Assembly (NCBI GenBank): GCA_965242905.1
Contig: CBDETM010000002.1
Coordinates: 1,116,001-1,180,000 of the forward strand
DNA: 64,000 nucleotides
Direction: 5' to 3'
Source of the DNA: Bin5 sp965242905
Lineage (GTDB): Bacteria > Chloroflexota > Anaerolineae > Caldilineales > Caldilineaceae
The notes below the pieces were generated by a model. It had not been told where the DNA came from. It saw only the letters and a program-made list of their open reading frames with translations, and made no database searches. Below are positions 27,286-36,321 of this stretch, piece by piece (position 1 is the stretch's first letter; the number at the start of each line of letters is the position of its first letter). Made by a program: the position numbers and the translations under genes.

Positions 27286-28491
27286 TCAATGCGCATGCTC
27301 TTGGAAAAGTACGCGCCCGGCGCCGGGAGATGCCAGGACCCGTCCGCCGTCAAAGACAGTTTCACCCCTCAACACGACTTTTTCGACGCGGCCTTTCACC
27401 GGCCGCCCGGCAAAAGGCGTCCAGCCGGAACGTGTGCGCATGCCGGCGTCGTCCAGTTCATACGATTTGTCCAAGTCCACTTCGACCCAAGTCTGCGGCT
27501 GCTCTGCGAGACCATAGATGCGGCGTGGACTATCGACGCAGCGCAGGAGCAGGTCGTCCAGTTCAAGCCGGCCGGCATCGACAGCTGTGAGCAGGAGGGG
27601 AAGCATGGTTTCGACGCCGGGGACGCCGGGCATCGGAGTGTGGGTACTGCCACCAGATTCGTGCTCTCTCTCGATTTCTCCTGGTGACAGCATGCCTTTT
27701 TCTGAAAAGGTATGCGGCGCGTGGTCGGTGGCGAAAATATCAATGATATCGAGGTTTTCCCACAGGGCCGCCACATCGTCCGGCGCGGCCAGTTTGGGCC
27801 GCATGTCGAAACGGTTGCCGCCGCGGTCATAGTCCTCTTCGGTCAGAAAGAGGTGGTGGGGGGTGGCCTCGCAGGTGACCGGGATGCCCTTCTCTTTGGC
27901 TACGCGGATTAGTTCGATCTCGCTACGGCGGCTGACATGTACGATATGCAGGGGGACATGGTAGAGATGGCTGAGAGTCAGACAGACTGGTACCATCAGC
28001 TCTTCGGCGTGAACGGCGACAGGGCCAAGTGTGGACGCGGCTGCCTGCACTGGGCTGTTGCGCCGGTTCCCAGTGTTTGTTGCGGCCCGTCTCCAGCCGT
28101 CTAATTCATCGGCGCGCTGCGCCCACGTGCGGAAGAGGCGATGTAGTAGACCCAGCTCTTCGATCCGCAGGCTGCCGAATGTTTCGTTGACGTAGATTTT
28201 GAGGCCACAAGCCTGCGATGCAACCGGGAGGTAGGCATCGCCATCGGCCACGGTTGCCCCGACAAACAGTCCCACATCACAAACTGCCTTTTCTTCCGCC
28301 AGTCTCACCTTTTCCTGGAAATTGGCCGGAGTGGAGGTGGGTGGAACGGTGTTGGGCATGTCCAGAACGGTGGTCACGCCGCCAGCCAAGGCAGCGCAAG
28401 TGCCGGAATGGAGATCTTCCTTTTGTATGTAGCCCGGTTCGCGGAGATGGACGTGGGCATCAACGAGGCCGGGCAGGCGCAGAGTCGTCAT
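27286..28491 (-). CDS. pyrC: Dihydroorotase, CAD-like
   Basis: A 401-residue metal-dependent amidohydrolase cyclising carbamoyl aspartate. It starts almost directly at the metal motif (RLPGLVDAHVHLREPG, His13 and His15), as in the DHO domain of animal CAD, without the usual N-terminal beta strands. LDMPNTVPPT, CEATPHHLFLTEEDY and ATDHAPHT complete the active site. Next to pyrB, so a pyrimidine role is well supported. A leaderless-type start right at the barrel is unusual for bacteria but fits the CAD-like subgroup. Confidence 0.9.
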   Translation of the reverse strand: MTTLRLPGLVDAHVHLREPGYIQKEDLHSGTCAALAGGVTTVLDMPNTVPPTSTPANFQEKVRLAEEKAVCDVGLFVGATVADGDAYLPVASQACGLKIYVNETFGSLRIEELGLLHRLFRTWAQRADELDGWRRAATNTGNRRNSPVQAAASTLGPVAVHAEELMVPVCLTLSHLYHVPLHIVHVSRRSEIELIRVAKEKGIPVTCEATPHHLFLTEEDYDRGGNRFDMRPKLAAPDDVAALWENLDIIDIFATDHAPHTFSEKGMLSPGEIEREHESGGSTHTPMPGVPGVETMLPLLLTAVDAGRLELDDLLLRCVDSPRRIYGLAEQPQTWVEVDLDKSYELDDAGMRTRSGWTPFAGRPVKGRVEKVVLRGETVFDGGRVLASPGAGRVLFQEHAH

Positions 28492-28871
28492 AGGTTCCCA
28501 ACCGAGTTCAGAATAAACTGCCCCATTTTACTTGAATGTCGCGGATGCGGCAATAGACAATGCCGCAGTTACCTACGTTAAATTCTATCGCAGGATTGTA
28601 CGGAACCGGTAACCGCTAAACTTTTTTTGTGTACGCACTGCGTGCCATCTGCCTGGGACCGGAATGACGGAACGCACCGTCAGGATTACTATGGGGGAAT
28701 CCTGAAGGTCGCTGCGCTGTACGTCAGCCTAGATTGGGCGTTGCTTCGCCCGCCTTTCCTGCGCTGGGTCACAGTTGGAACCCGCCACGACGCGGGGTGG
28801 GGGAAGCACCGGCCGCCGCGGGCGGCCAACTTCGAATTGCCCGCAAACTCGCTGCGGCGCGAGGGTTTCCC
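28492..28871. other. Intergenic region with GC-rich hairpins
   Basis: No gene is supported. GGCCGCC-gcg-GGCGGCC (about 28810-28829) and a GGGCG/CGCCC pair near 28736-28756 are visible. This stretch replaces the left half seen in other copies of the repeat element, so it may belong to a variant of that element. Confidence 0.4.
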
Positions 28872-29068
28872 CGGGGGCGTTGCGGGGGCGGAGCCCCCGC
28901 ACAAGGGAGGGCCGAATAGGCCCGACCGCCCATAAAAGCAGTGGTCAGTAGTCAGTAGCCAGTGGTCAGAGGCGACGCTTATTCTGGCGGAAACTGGAAT
29001 GGGAACTGACCATGGCATGGGTGCCTCCAGAGGTATACGAAAGTTCGCCCCAATATTGGGACGCACCC
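28872..29068 (+). mobile_element. MITE-like element, copy 2 (right half conserved)
   Basis: From 28872 it matches the other copies: the GCGGGGGC-gga-GCCCCCGC hairpin at 28882-28900, the GGGCC/GGCCC pair, the GTGGTCAG-type tandem, then GGAATGGGAACTGACC and the right terminus GGGACGCACCC ending at 29068. The left half and left terminus are not recognisable. This is either a truncated copy or a subfamily with a different left half. Confidence 0.6.
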
Positions 29069-29083
29069 TCAGGACGGCTACAC

Positions 29084-29112
29084 TTGACCAGTGAATGGGC
29101 TACTGCTATGCT
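29084..29112 (+). promoter_or_regulatory. Sigma70-type promoter for the hem operon
   Basis: TTGACC (29084-29089), a 17-bp spacer, then TATGCT (29107-29112), 15 nt after the right end of the repeat element and about 130 bp before hemC. Confidence 0.65.
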
Positions 29113-29243
29113 TACCCCATCTCTGAGATAGAGAGTATTGGGATTTGCCCAGCCAGCAGATTTCTTCGCGTTTGGGCTGAGCCGACTAAACATGCCGCGA
29201 CCGAAGCAGGTGTTGGCGGCAAGCCGACCGTTTCCGACCTGGA

Positions 29244-30275
29244 ATGTCCACCCCTCGTCATATCCGTCTAGGCAGCCGAGGTTCGGCGCTGGCCCTCTGG
29301 CAGACAGAGCATGTGGCTACGCGATTGCGCGTGCTATATCCTGGTTTGTCAGTCGAAACGGTCATCATCCAGACCAGGGGAGACAAGCTAAAGGACCGAC
29401 CTCTGCCAAGCATTGGCGGAAAAGGGCTGTTCACGCTGGAACTGGAAGAGAGGCTGCGGCAGGGCAGAATCGACGGAGCCGTCCACAGCTTGAAGGACCT
29501 GCCTGTTGCTGATCCTGAAGGGTTGGTTCTGGGCGCGATTCCGGCCAGGGGCGATGTTGCAGATGCGCTGGTTGTACGGGACGCGTGTGAGGCAAAAGAG
29601 ACGCTCGAGGACGGTCTCTCGGTGCTTCGCGAAGGGGGTGTGGTCGGTACCGGCAGCCGGCGACGTGCGGCCCAGTTGCTGGCGAGGCGCCCGGACCTGC
29701 GGATCTTGGATATTCGCGGCAATGTGGATACGCGTGTGCGCAAAGCGCTCGATCCGGCCGGGAAGTATGACGCCGTGGTTCTTGCGGTGGCCGGGCTGAA
29801 GCGGTTGGGCTTGGCGGATCGCATATCGGCCACGCTTCCATTCGGGACGATGTTGCCGGCCCCGGGTCAGGGGGCGCTGGCAGTGCAATGCAGGCCGGAG
29901 GCTGAATGGCTGGCCTTTTTTGGGGGCATTGATGACAGGGAGTCACGCGCGGCAGTGACGGCTGAGCGGGCCTTCCTTGCCGAACTTGGAGGAGGCTGTC
30001 GCGCTTCGGTTGGCGCGCTGGGAGTTTGCAACGGAGCTGGCGAGGATGCAGGCAGCTCGGCAGAAGATAGGTCGGGTAGAATTCTGCGACTTTGGGGCCG
30101 GGTCAGTGCGCCGGACGGCAGCCGCCAGGTCGATGCCCGAATGAGCGGCTCGCCCGGCGGGGCGGAGCAGTTGGGCCGGGACCTTGCGCAGCATGTTCTA
30201 GGCCGAGGAGTGAAGGAGATAAACGAGCAGATTGCAGAGCTCGATGCAATACCGGACCAAAACCGGCAGCGATAG
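29244..30275 (+). CDS. hemC: Hydroxymethylbilane synthase (porphobilinogen deaminase)
   Basis: A 343-residue enzyme polymerising four porphobilinogens. N terminus HIRLGSRGSALALWQTEHVA. The catalytic Asp85 lies in VHSLKDLP, the Arg-rich substrate site is GTGSRRRAAQL, and Cys252 in ELGGGCRASVGALG is the dipyrromethane attachment. It is the first gene of a tetrapyrrole operon with hemD and hemB. Confidence 0.95.
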   Translation: MSTPRHIRLGSRGSALALWQTEHVATRLRVLYPGLSVETVIIQTRGDKLKDRPLPSIGGKGLFTLELEERLRQGRIDGAVHSLKDLPVADPEGLVLGAIPARGDVADALVVRDACEAKETLEDGLSVLREGGVVGTGSRRRAAQLLARRPDLRILDIRGNVDTRVRKALDPAGKYDAVVLAVAGLKRLGLADRISATLPFGTMLPAPGQGALAVQCRPEAEWLAFFGGIDDRESRAAVTAERAFLAELGGGCRASVGALGVCNGAGEDAGSSAEDRSGRILRLWGRVSAPDGSRQVDARMSGSPGGAEQLGRDLAQHVLGRGVKEINEQIAELDAIPDQNRQR

Positions 30276-30319
30276 TCGACCGATAGCCGTTTCCACCCAA
30301 TAGAGAAAGAACACGTCAG

Positions 30320-31120
30320 ATGACTACCCAGAATCTAACGGGCCTTCGAATCGCCAACACGCGCGCCATACGCCAGGCACCGGATCTGACTCGATTGCTG
30401 GAAGCAGAGGGCGCCCAAGTGTTGCACTATCCGACGGTCGAGATCGAGCCTTGCACCGATTATGCCGAATTCGATGCAGCGCTCACGGAGCTGGCCCGCG
30501 GCCAGTTTGACTGGCTAATTGTGACCAGCACCAACACCGTATACATATTGGCCGACCGGATACGAGAACTGGGCATAGGGCTTGAAAGCATAACCCAGTC
30601 CAAAACAAAGGTGGCGGCCGTTGGCTCGGCTACGGCGACGGCGATTGCACAGGAGTTGAATCTCGTCGTAGACCTGTTGCCGGATGAATATGTGGCGGAA
30701 TCGCTGGCTGCCAGCCTGCATGTGGGGAAAGGAAGCCGTGTATTTCTGCCGCAGTCGGCAATTGCGCGTCCGGTGCTGGTAAAGGCTTTGCAGCGGGCCG
30801 GCGCCGAGGTGCGGTCGGTGGCTGCCTACCAGACGGTTGTTGGCCATGGCGGTGATGATCTGCCGCAACATTTCTGGCAGGGAGACGTGGACGTCGTCCT
30901 GTTTACGAGCGCCTCGACGGTGCACAATTTTGTGAGCCGGCTCAAGTCCGAGAGCGGTGACGCCGGCATGCTCTGTGACGTGACCGTGGCCTGCATCGGC
31001 CCGATGACGGCGGAGGCGGCGCGGCGGCATGAGCTGCCGGTGCAGGTGGTGGCCGAGAGTCGTACGGTCGAGGGGCTGGTACAGAGCCTGAAGTCCTATT
31101 TTGCCAGCCGCCGCCGATGA
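30320..31120 (+). CDS. hemD: Uroporphyrinogen-III synthase
   Basis: A 266-residue two-domain protein with the weakly conserved HemD fold. Supporting motifs are GLRIANTRAIRQAPDL at the start, FDWLIVTSTNTVYIL, VAAVGSATATAIAQ, VFLPQSAIARPVLV and DVVLFTSASTVHNFV. It lies 44 bp after hemC, and its stop overlaps the next start, so the operon is tight. It closes hydroxymethylbilane to uroporphyrinogen III. Confidence 0.9.
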   Translation: MTTQNLTGLRIANTRAIRQAPDLTRLLEAEGAQVLHYPTVEIEPCTDYAEFDAALTELARGQFDWLIVTSTNTVYILADRIRELGIGLESITQSKTKVAAVGSATATAIAQELNLVVDLLPDEYVAESLAASLHVGKGSRVFLPQSAIARPVLVKALQRAGAEVRSVAAYQTVVGHGGDDLPQHFWQGDVDVVLFTSASTVHNFVSRLKSESGDAGMLCDVTVACIGPMTAEAARRHELPVQVVAESRTVEGLVQSLKSYFASRRR

Positions 31121-31887
31121 CGACGCCGGATTCCAGCGTCCGCTTTAACGGTCGGGCCGAGTATTATCTCAGGTACCGGCCGCGCTATCCCCAGGCGATC
31201 ATTCCATTTCTGCAGAGAGAGATCGGTCTTGCAAGCGACTGGCGGGTGGCCGATGTCGGCTCCGGAACAGGATTTCTGGCTGAGCCATTCGTCGAACTTG
31301 GTTGCGACGTGACCGGGGTGGAGCCGAATGCGGCTATGCGCGAGGGGGGAGACCGATACCTGCGCGGCCGGCGAAACTTTCGCAGCGTAGACGGAACTGC
31401 GGAAAGCAGCGGTCTGCCCGGAGAATCGTTCGATTTGGTGACCGCGGGACAGGCGTTCCACTGGTTCGAGCCGGCGCGCTCGCGAGAGGAGTTCAAACGG
31501 ATCTTGCGGCCTCCTGGCTGGACTGTTCTTGTCTGGAATTCCCGACCCGCCGCCCTGTCCATTGTGACGCGGGAGTACGAGTCGATTTTGGAGGAACTGA
31601 ATCAGGATTACCAGAAGGTAGCGGAAAAGAACATTAGACCTGAGACAATCGACAATTTTCTGGATAACGGTGCACGGCTGTCGCAAGCCCGCTTTCCCAA
31701 TCTTCAGTCTTATACTTGGGACCAGCTGCGCGGGCGGGCCCTCTCATCTTCGTATTCGCCGCTGCCATCTGACCGGCGACACAAGTGGTTCGTCCAAGCC
31801 CTGCGTGCGCTATTTGACCGGCACCAGGAGAACGGCGTGCTTGCATTCCCTTACGAGACGAATCTATATTGGGGTCAACTCATGTGA
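31117..31887 (+). CDS. Class I SAM-dependent methyltransferase
   Basis: A 256-residue methyltransferase. The SAM motif I is VADVGSGTGFLAEPFV, followed by VTGVEPNAAMRE and DLVTAGQAFHWFEP. The start overlaps the hemD stop by 4 bp (ATGA), giving translational coupling inside the hem operon. This subgroup (HWF after the motif) is often annotated only as methyltransferase domain 11/25. A link to tetrapyrrole methylation is not shown by the sequence. Confidence 0.85.
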   Translation: MTTPDSSVRFNGRAEYYLRYRPRYPQAIIPFLQREIGLASDWRVADVGSGTGFLAEPFVELGCDVTGVEPNAAMREGGDRYLRGRRNFRSVDGTAESSGLPGESFDLVTAGQAFHWFEPARSREEFKRILRPPGWTVLVWNSRPAALSIVTREYESILEELNQDYQKVAEKNIRPETIDNFLDNGARLSQARFPNLQSYTWDQLRGRALSSSYSPLPSDRRHKWFVQALRALFDRHQENGVLAFPYETNLYWGQLM

Positions 31888-31953
31888 TGCGGGGCAGGCG
31901 GCGGCCGCGATATCGTTTGCTTGCCATTCAGTAGGGAACATGGCACAGAAACT

Positions 31954-33018
31954 ATGAATACCTTACAGCCTGTACAGACTACCATCAACGGTCATGCGAC
32001 TGCTGCGGAGCGGGTTCTGCGTCCGCGGCGGATGCGGATCAGCCCGGCGCTGCGACGGATGGTGCGTGAGACAGCGCTCTCGCCGGCCGACTTCATCTAT
32101 CCGCTATTCGTGCGCTACGGACAGGCCGAACGCCGCCCAATCTCTTCAATGCCAGGGCAGTTCCAACTCTCGGTGGACGAATTGGCCAGGGAGGCCGATT
32201 CGGTTCTGGAGCTTGGCATTCCGGCAGTGCTCCTGTTTGGCATACCGGAGGAAAAGGACTGGTGCGGTAGCGACAACTTCAGTCCCCACGGGGTGGTGCC
32301 CGAGGCGATTCGGGCACTGAAGGAGGCCGCGCCGGAACTGATCGTTATTTCCGACATGTGTTTCTGTGAATATACGGATCACGGGCACTGCGGGATTGTC
32401 AATTTACCGACGGTGGACGCCTACGACAACGCGCTGCCGGAGGGCTATCTGCTCAATGACCCGACGTTGGAGTTGATGGGACGGGCGTCGGTAGTGCATG
32501 CCGAAGCCGGTGCAGACATCATTGCGCCGTCGGCGATGCTGGACGGCATGGTGGGTTCGATCCGGGGTGCGCTGGACGGGGCCGGGCTTGAGCATGTGCC
32601 GATACTGAGTTACGCAGCCAAATACGCCAGCAGCTTTTATGGTCCTTTCCGCGAGGCAGCTGAGAGCCCGCCGTCGTTCGGCGACCGCAGCCAGTATCAG
32701 ATGGACCCGGCCAACCGTCGCGAGGCACTGAAGGAGGTTGCGCTCGACGTAGCCGAGGGGGCAGACATGATCATGGTCAAACCGGCGCTGCCCTATCTGG
32801 ATGTTCTGGCGGCGGTGCGGGAGGAGTTCAACCTGCCGACGGCCGCGTATCAGGTGAGCGGGGAGTATGCGATGCTGCATGCGGCCGCGGCCAATGGCTG
32901 GCTCGACCTGGAGAAGTGCGCCCTGGAGAGCCTGACCAGCATCAAGCGGGCCGGCGCGGACATGATACTTACCTATTTCGCCAAGGACGCGGTGCGCTGG
33001 CTGGCCGGGAGGCAGTAG
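31954..33018 (+). CDS. hemB: Delta-aminolevulinic acid dehydratase (porphobilinogen synthase)
   Basis: A 354-residue enzyme condensing two ALA molecules. The zinc-type Cys cluster DMCFCEYTDHGHCG is present, so it is the Zn-dependent class. Schiff-base lysines lie in SYAAKYASSFYGPFR and MIMVKPALPYLD. ATG 31954 gives the usual N terminus (RMRISPALRRMVRET follows a short extension); the open frame further upstream uses TTG and is less likely. It is the last hem gene of the operon. Confidence 0.95.
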   Translation: MNTLQPVQTTINGHATAAERVLRPRRMRISPALRRMVRETALSPADFIYPLFVRYGQAERRPISSMPGQFQLSVDELAREADSVLELGIPAVLLFGIPEEKDWCGSDNFSPHGVVPEAIRALKEAAPELIVISDMCFCEYTDHGHCGIVNLPTVDAYDNALPEGYLLNDPTLELMGRASVVHAEAGADIIAPSAMLDGMVGSIRGALDGAGLEHVPILSYAAKYASSFYGPFREAAESPPSFGDRSQYQMDPANRREALKEVALDVAEGADMIMVKPALPYLDVLAAVREEFNLPTAAYQVSGEYAMLHAAAANGWLDLEKCALESLTSIKRAGADMILTYFAKDAVRWLAGRQ

Positions 33019-33105
33019 GGACTTTTGTCGTTTTGAGGGGAAGCGAAATCGGCGGTATTGCGTGTTGCGGCGGGCGTTTGGCATCGCATCCTCAATGCCC
33101 CAGAT

Positions 33106-33134
33106 TTGCCTGTCCCATGCCGTTTGGCTATACT
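33106..33134 (+). promoter_or_regulatory. Sigma70-type promoter for tRNA-Ser and SRP RNA
   Basis: TTGCCT (33106-33111), a 17-bp spacer, then TATACT (33129-33134) with GGC just before the -10, about 60 bp upstream of the tRNA. Confidence 0.65.
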
Positions 33135-33194
33135 GATTCGGCTTTTTGAAGAGAGTCGGCGCCAGGTTGCAGTGTGGGCCGACCCTTTCAGTTC

Positions 33195-33283
<89 letters not shown>

Positions 33284-33307
33284 TCGCGTGTTTGCATCGC
33301 TTCGTCA

Positions 33308-33405
33308 GTCGCTGGGTCCTGTGCGGCAGGGCACCGTGAACCCCGTCAGGGCCGGAAGGCAGCAGCGGTAAGCGATTCGCTCTGGGTGCCACAGGGGCGC
33401 CTGGC
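33308..33405 (+). ncRNA. ffs: Signal recognition particle RNA (small bacterial type)
   Basis: The apical domain is diagnostic: GTCAGGGCCGGAAGGCAGCA (33345-33364), followed by GCGGTAAGC. The flanks GCAGGGCACC and GGGTGCC, and CCTGTG and CACAGG, pair to form the long hairpin. It is about 98 nt, so the short 4.5S-like class without an Alu domain. It lies just downstream of tRNA-Ser and may share its promoter. The ends are approximate. Confidence 0.92.
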
Positions 33406-33414
33406 ATCTGGCGA

Positions 33415-33440
33415 AGCGGTGCGAACACGCGACTTTTTTT
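33415..33440 (+). terminator. Probable terminator of the SRP RNA gene
   Basis: A weak GC hairpin (GGTG-cgaa-CACG region) is followed by an uninterrupted run of seven T (33434-33440). Confidence 0.4.
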
Positions 33441-33555
33441 GGACCCATACCACCATTTCACTTTTAGACGCCGGCGGACCGCCGCCAGCCCAGCAGACCG
33501 GGCGCTCACCTTGCTTACCGGGCAGGACGCCGCGGGCACACGGACTTGAATCCCC

Positions 33556-34797
33556 TTGCTGAAGCAGAATCCGACCCGTATTTATCTCTTCATAGGCGGC
33601 GGGCGGGCGCTCTTTAATGCGCTGGTATTCACGATCAACCTGATTTACCAGGTGGAGACTGTAGGACTGAATCCTCTTCAGATGGTGCTGGTGGGCACCG
33701 TGCTGGAGGTGACGGTCCTGTTGTTCGAAGTGCCTACCGGTGCGGTGGCCGACGTCTATTCGCGTCGGCTGTCGGTGATCATCGGGCTGGCGCTGGTGGG
33801 CTGCGGATTTCTGCTGGAGGGGTCGATCCCGATGTTCTGGGCGGTGCTGGGCGCGCAGGTGCTGTGGGGAATCGGCTATACTTTTCTAAGCGGTGCGTTG
33901 CAGGCCTGGCTGGCGGATGAGATCGGGGTGGAGGAGGCAGGTCCGGTTTATCTGCGTTCGGCGCAGGTCGAACTGATAGCGGGTTTTGTTGGTATCGGAT
34001 TCAGCGTGTGGCTGGCGAGCCGCTGGCTGCAACTGCCGATCCTGGCCGGCGGAGTGCTATACCTCGCTCTGGCCGCTTCCATGGCACTGATCATGCCTGA
34101 AAGAGGATTCCGGCCCACGCCGCCGGAAGAAAGGGAGACTTGGAAGCAGGTGGCGAACACTGCCCGCGCAGGGTGGCGCGCGGTGCGAAGCCATCCGGCG
34201 CTGCGCATTGTCGTTGGTCTCAGCCTGGTGACCGGGCTATACAGCGAGGGCTATGACCGTTTGTGGACTCCGCATTTGCTGGACAGCTTTGACTTTCCCT
34301 CCTTCTTCGGCCTGGAGGACTCGATTTTCTGGTTCGGTGTCATCGGTGCAGGGGCAACGTTGACCGGGATCGCGGCCAACGAACTGGCGAGGCGGGGACG
34401 GGCAGCCGAGGAACAGGCGCGAGCCATCAACTGGTTGACGATGCTCTACGGGCTGTTACCGGCCAGTCTGCTCTTCCTTTCCTGGACGCGCAGCTTCTGG
34501 GCGGCGATAGTGGCTTTGTGGGGAATCAACTTGTGCCGCAGCACGATTGAGCCGCTGGAGAACGCGTGGGTCGTGCGCAATACGCGCAGTGCCCAGCGGG
34601 CGACTGTCATTTCGCTGTGGGGACAGGCGAACTCTCTAGGGCAAGCGGCCGGCGGGCCGGTTTTGGGCTGGATTGGGACGGCGGCTCGCATTCCGGTGGC
34701 GCTGACTGTCTCTTCAGCGGTTCTGTTGCCGGCGCAGTGGCTGCTGGTGCTGGCGAGGAGAGACCGGTCGCCAAGTGACGAGGAAATCGGAGACTGA
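33556..34797 (+). CDS. MFS transporter
   Basis: A 413-residue polytopic membrane protein with about 12 hydrophobic segments. The loop 2-3 motif is FEVPTGAVADVYSRRLSVIIGL, typical of MFS exporters of the multidrug/unknown type, and ARRGRAAEEQARAIN forms the central region. The start is TTG 33556; an in-frame stop lies at 33547, so no longer product is possible. The substrate is unknown. Confidence 0.85.
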   Translation: MLKQNPTRIYLFIGGGRALFNALVFTINLIYQVETVGLNPLQMVLVGTVLEVTVLLFEVPTGAVADVYSRRLSVIIGLALVGCGFLLEGSIPMFWAVLGAQVLWGIGYTFLSGALQAWLADEIGVEEAGPVYLRSAQVELIAGFVGIGFSVWLASRWLQLPILAGGVLYLALAASMALIMPERGFRPTPPEERETWKQVANTARAGWRAVRSHPALRIVVGLSLVTGLYSEGYDRLWTPHLLDSFDFPSFFGLEDSIFWFGVIGAGATLTGIAANELARRGRAAEEQARAINWLTMLYGLLPASLLFLSWTRSFWAAIVALWGINLCRSTIEPLENAWVVRNTRSAQRATVISLWGQANSLGQAAGGPVLGWIGTAARIPVALTVSSAVLLPAQWLLVLARRDRSPSDEEIGD

Positions 34798-34819
34798 GAA
34801 TCTAATATGAGGCGAGTCG

Positions 34820-35329
34820 ATGGGCAGGGATGCAAGTAGGGGAATGAAAGAGACGATTGTGGAAGTGACTGAAGAAGGTCGGCTGTGGCAGCAGCTTTGG
34901 CCAGTTGTCGAGCAATTGGAACAGCAGCCTTACATTGAGGTACAGGCTGGACATTTCCGCTCCAGTCACGTGTTCGCCGCGCTCGTAAAGGACCGGCCAG
35001 TAGGATTCCTGCGTTTTGTCGTGCAAAGACTGGGAGAGGACGAAGGCAGACCGCCGATCGTCTTTCGAGATGAGGTCCTGTACGAAGCGAAAATCATCGC
35101 ATTCGGCGTGCTACCGGAGGAGCGCAACCAGGGAATAGGACGCCTTTTGCAACTGGAGGCGATTCGTCGTGCCCAGGAGCTGGGATGCTGCCAGGTCCGC
35201 TCACGCAGTGCATACGAAAATGATGCCAACTACCGTCTGAAGATATCTATGGGATTTGGCATTCAACCCAGCCTGGAGAACGACTCGGTATACTTTTTGA
35301 TGGCTCTGCCGCCAGCGGCCAGTCGCTGA
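34820..35329 (+). CDS. GNAT family N-acetyltransferase
   Basis: A 169-residue acetyl-CoA-dependent acetyltransferase. The acetyl-CoA loop is FGVLPEERNQGIGRLLQLEAIRRA (motif A: RNQGIG), followed by CCQVRSRSAYENDANYRLKISMGF, the usual motif B with N-x-x-x-x-x-x-x-GF. ATG 34820 has a GAGGCGAG upstream; ATG 34844 is an alternative. It lies 22 bp after the MFS gene. The substrate is unknown. Confidence 0.85.
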   Translation: MGRDASRGMKETIVEVTEEGRLWQQLWPVVEQLEQQPYIEVQAGHFRSSHVFAALVKDRPVGFLRFVVQRLGEDEGRPPIVFRDEVLYEAKIIAFGVLPEERNQGIGRLLQLEAIRRAQELGCCQVRSRSAYENDANYRLKISMGFGIQPSLENDSVYFLMALPPAASR

Positions 35330-35345
35330 ATCTTCTGGAGGCTGC

Positions 35346-35816
35346 GGGTGAGCATCCCAGTATTGGGGTGGGAACAGTCTGGCGGGGAATCGGTGCCAGC
35401 GGTGGCTGAGGTTGTTTGCCGTCTTTGGGCGAGCCGCAGTGCAGGCGCCAGGCCTGGCCGTACGGTGGCGTCCGTCGGTTGGGGAGGGTGCGAGGGCAGG
35501 CACATGGCCGGCACCTACGGGGACCTGATGGGACTGGCGGGACGTGGTCTGGCTGGACACTTTCCATTTGGCACCTGTTACCAATATCGACACCCGGTTC
35601 GATGAGGCGTGTTGTAGGAGAGGGGGCGTTGCGGGGGCGGAGCCCCCGCACAAGGGAGGGCCGAATAGGCCCGACCGCCCAGAACGGCAGTGGTCAGTGG
35701 TCAGTGGTCAGTGGTCAGAGACGGCGCTTCCTCTGCCGTAGATGGAAGCGCGGACAGGTTCTGGTCAGGGCTCTGCCAGAGGATTGCGAGAGTTCACCCC
35801 ATTTTGGGATACACGC
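35346..35816 (+). mobile_element. MITE-like non-autonomous element, copy 3
   Basis: The left end GGGTGAGCATCCCAGTATT and the right end GGGATACACGC (35806-35816) are imperfect inverted repeats. The interior is close to copy 1 throughout: GGAACAGTCTGGCGGGGAAT, the ACACCCGGT region, the hairpin GCGGGGGC-gga-GCCCCCGC at 35631-35649, and three GTGGTCA units after it. No clear target duplication is visible. It begins 16 bp after the GNAT stop and ends 15 nt before the ssrA -35 box. No protein is encoded. Confidence 0.7.
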
Positions 35817-35831
35817 TGACTAGCTGAAATC

Positions 35832-35860
35832 TTGACTTGAGCAGTGGAATTCGGTATAAT
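35832..35860 (+). promoter_or_regulatory. Sigma70 promoter of ssrA
   Basis: TTGACT (35832-35837), a 17-bp spacer, then TATAAT (35855-35860), 9 bp before the RNA start. Near consensus. Confidence 0.9.
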
Positions 35861-35869
35861 GAATTAGAT

Positions 35870-36280
35870 GGGGATGAACGGCTTCGACGGGGCATTGTCA
35901 GGCCTGAGACTGCAAGCCGTAGAGCGTCGACTACGTAAAAAAGGCGCAAACACATACAAATGCCAAGAACACAGGCATGGCTTTCAACTTTGGTTTCACC
36001 CCGGCCGCTTCTGCGGCTGCGGCGGCCTAAGTAAGCCACCGGCCCTTTAAAAGGGGCCACGGCCCGCCCCGGCGGGGCCAGCAGGCCGGGCGGTAGCTGT
36101 CATATACTGTGAGCTGCGGCATCGGTACGCCGATAGCGTTGCCTAAGAGAATCGGCTAGTCAGCGATGCGCCTCGTGTTGATCCGAGGCCCGCCGACAAA
36201 ACTGACATAGGTCAACTAAGCTTGTAGACGTTTCAGGGCGGATGTTTCGGACGCGGGTTCGATTCCCGCCATCTCCACCA
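35870..36280 (+). ncRNA. ssrA: Transfer-messenger RNA
   Basis: The 5' end GGGGATGAACGGCTTCGACGG and the 3' end CATCTCCACCA form the tRNA-like acceptor; the T arm GCGGGTTCGATTCCCGC is intact and CCA is encoded. It is about 411 nt. The tag reading frame most likely begins at GCG (35944) as AQTHTNAKNT and ends PAASAAAAA before TAA, giving about 28 residues with an Ala-rich degradation end. The following pseudoknot region is GC-rich. It rescues stalled ribosomes with SmpB, which is not in the window. Confidence 0.95.
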
Positions 36281-36289
36281 GTGAAGAGG

Positions 36290-36321
36290 GGCGATCCGGG
36301 TTAATGACCGGGTCGCCTTTT
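36290..36321 (+). terminator. Intrinsic terminator of ssrA
   Basis: The stem GGCGATCCGG (36290-36299) and CCGGGTCGCC (36308-36317), with one G-U pair and an 8-nt loop, is followed by TTTT. Confidence 0.8.

Noticed and set aside
35348..35823. Overlapping frames of 85-150 codons in repeat copy 3 and in the other copies
   Set aside because: The frames are not conserved between copies; the conservation is at DNA and hairpin level, so they are not coding.
35880..36050. Open frame within ssrA (GMNGFDGALSGLRL...)
   Set aside because: It lies within the tmRNA, whose conserved ends and tag frame explain the sequence.
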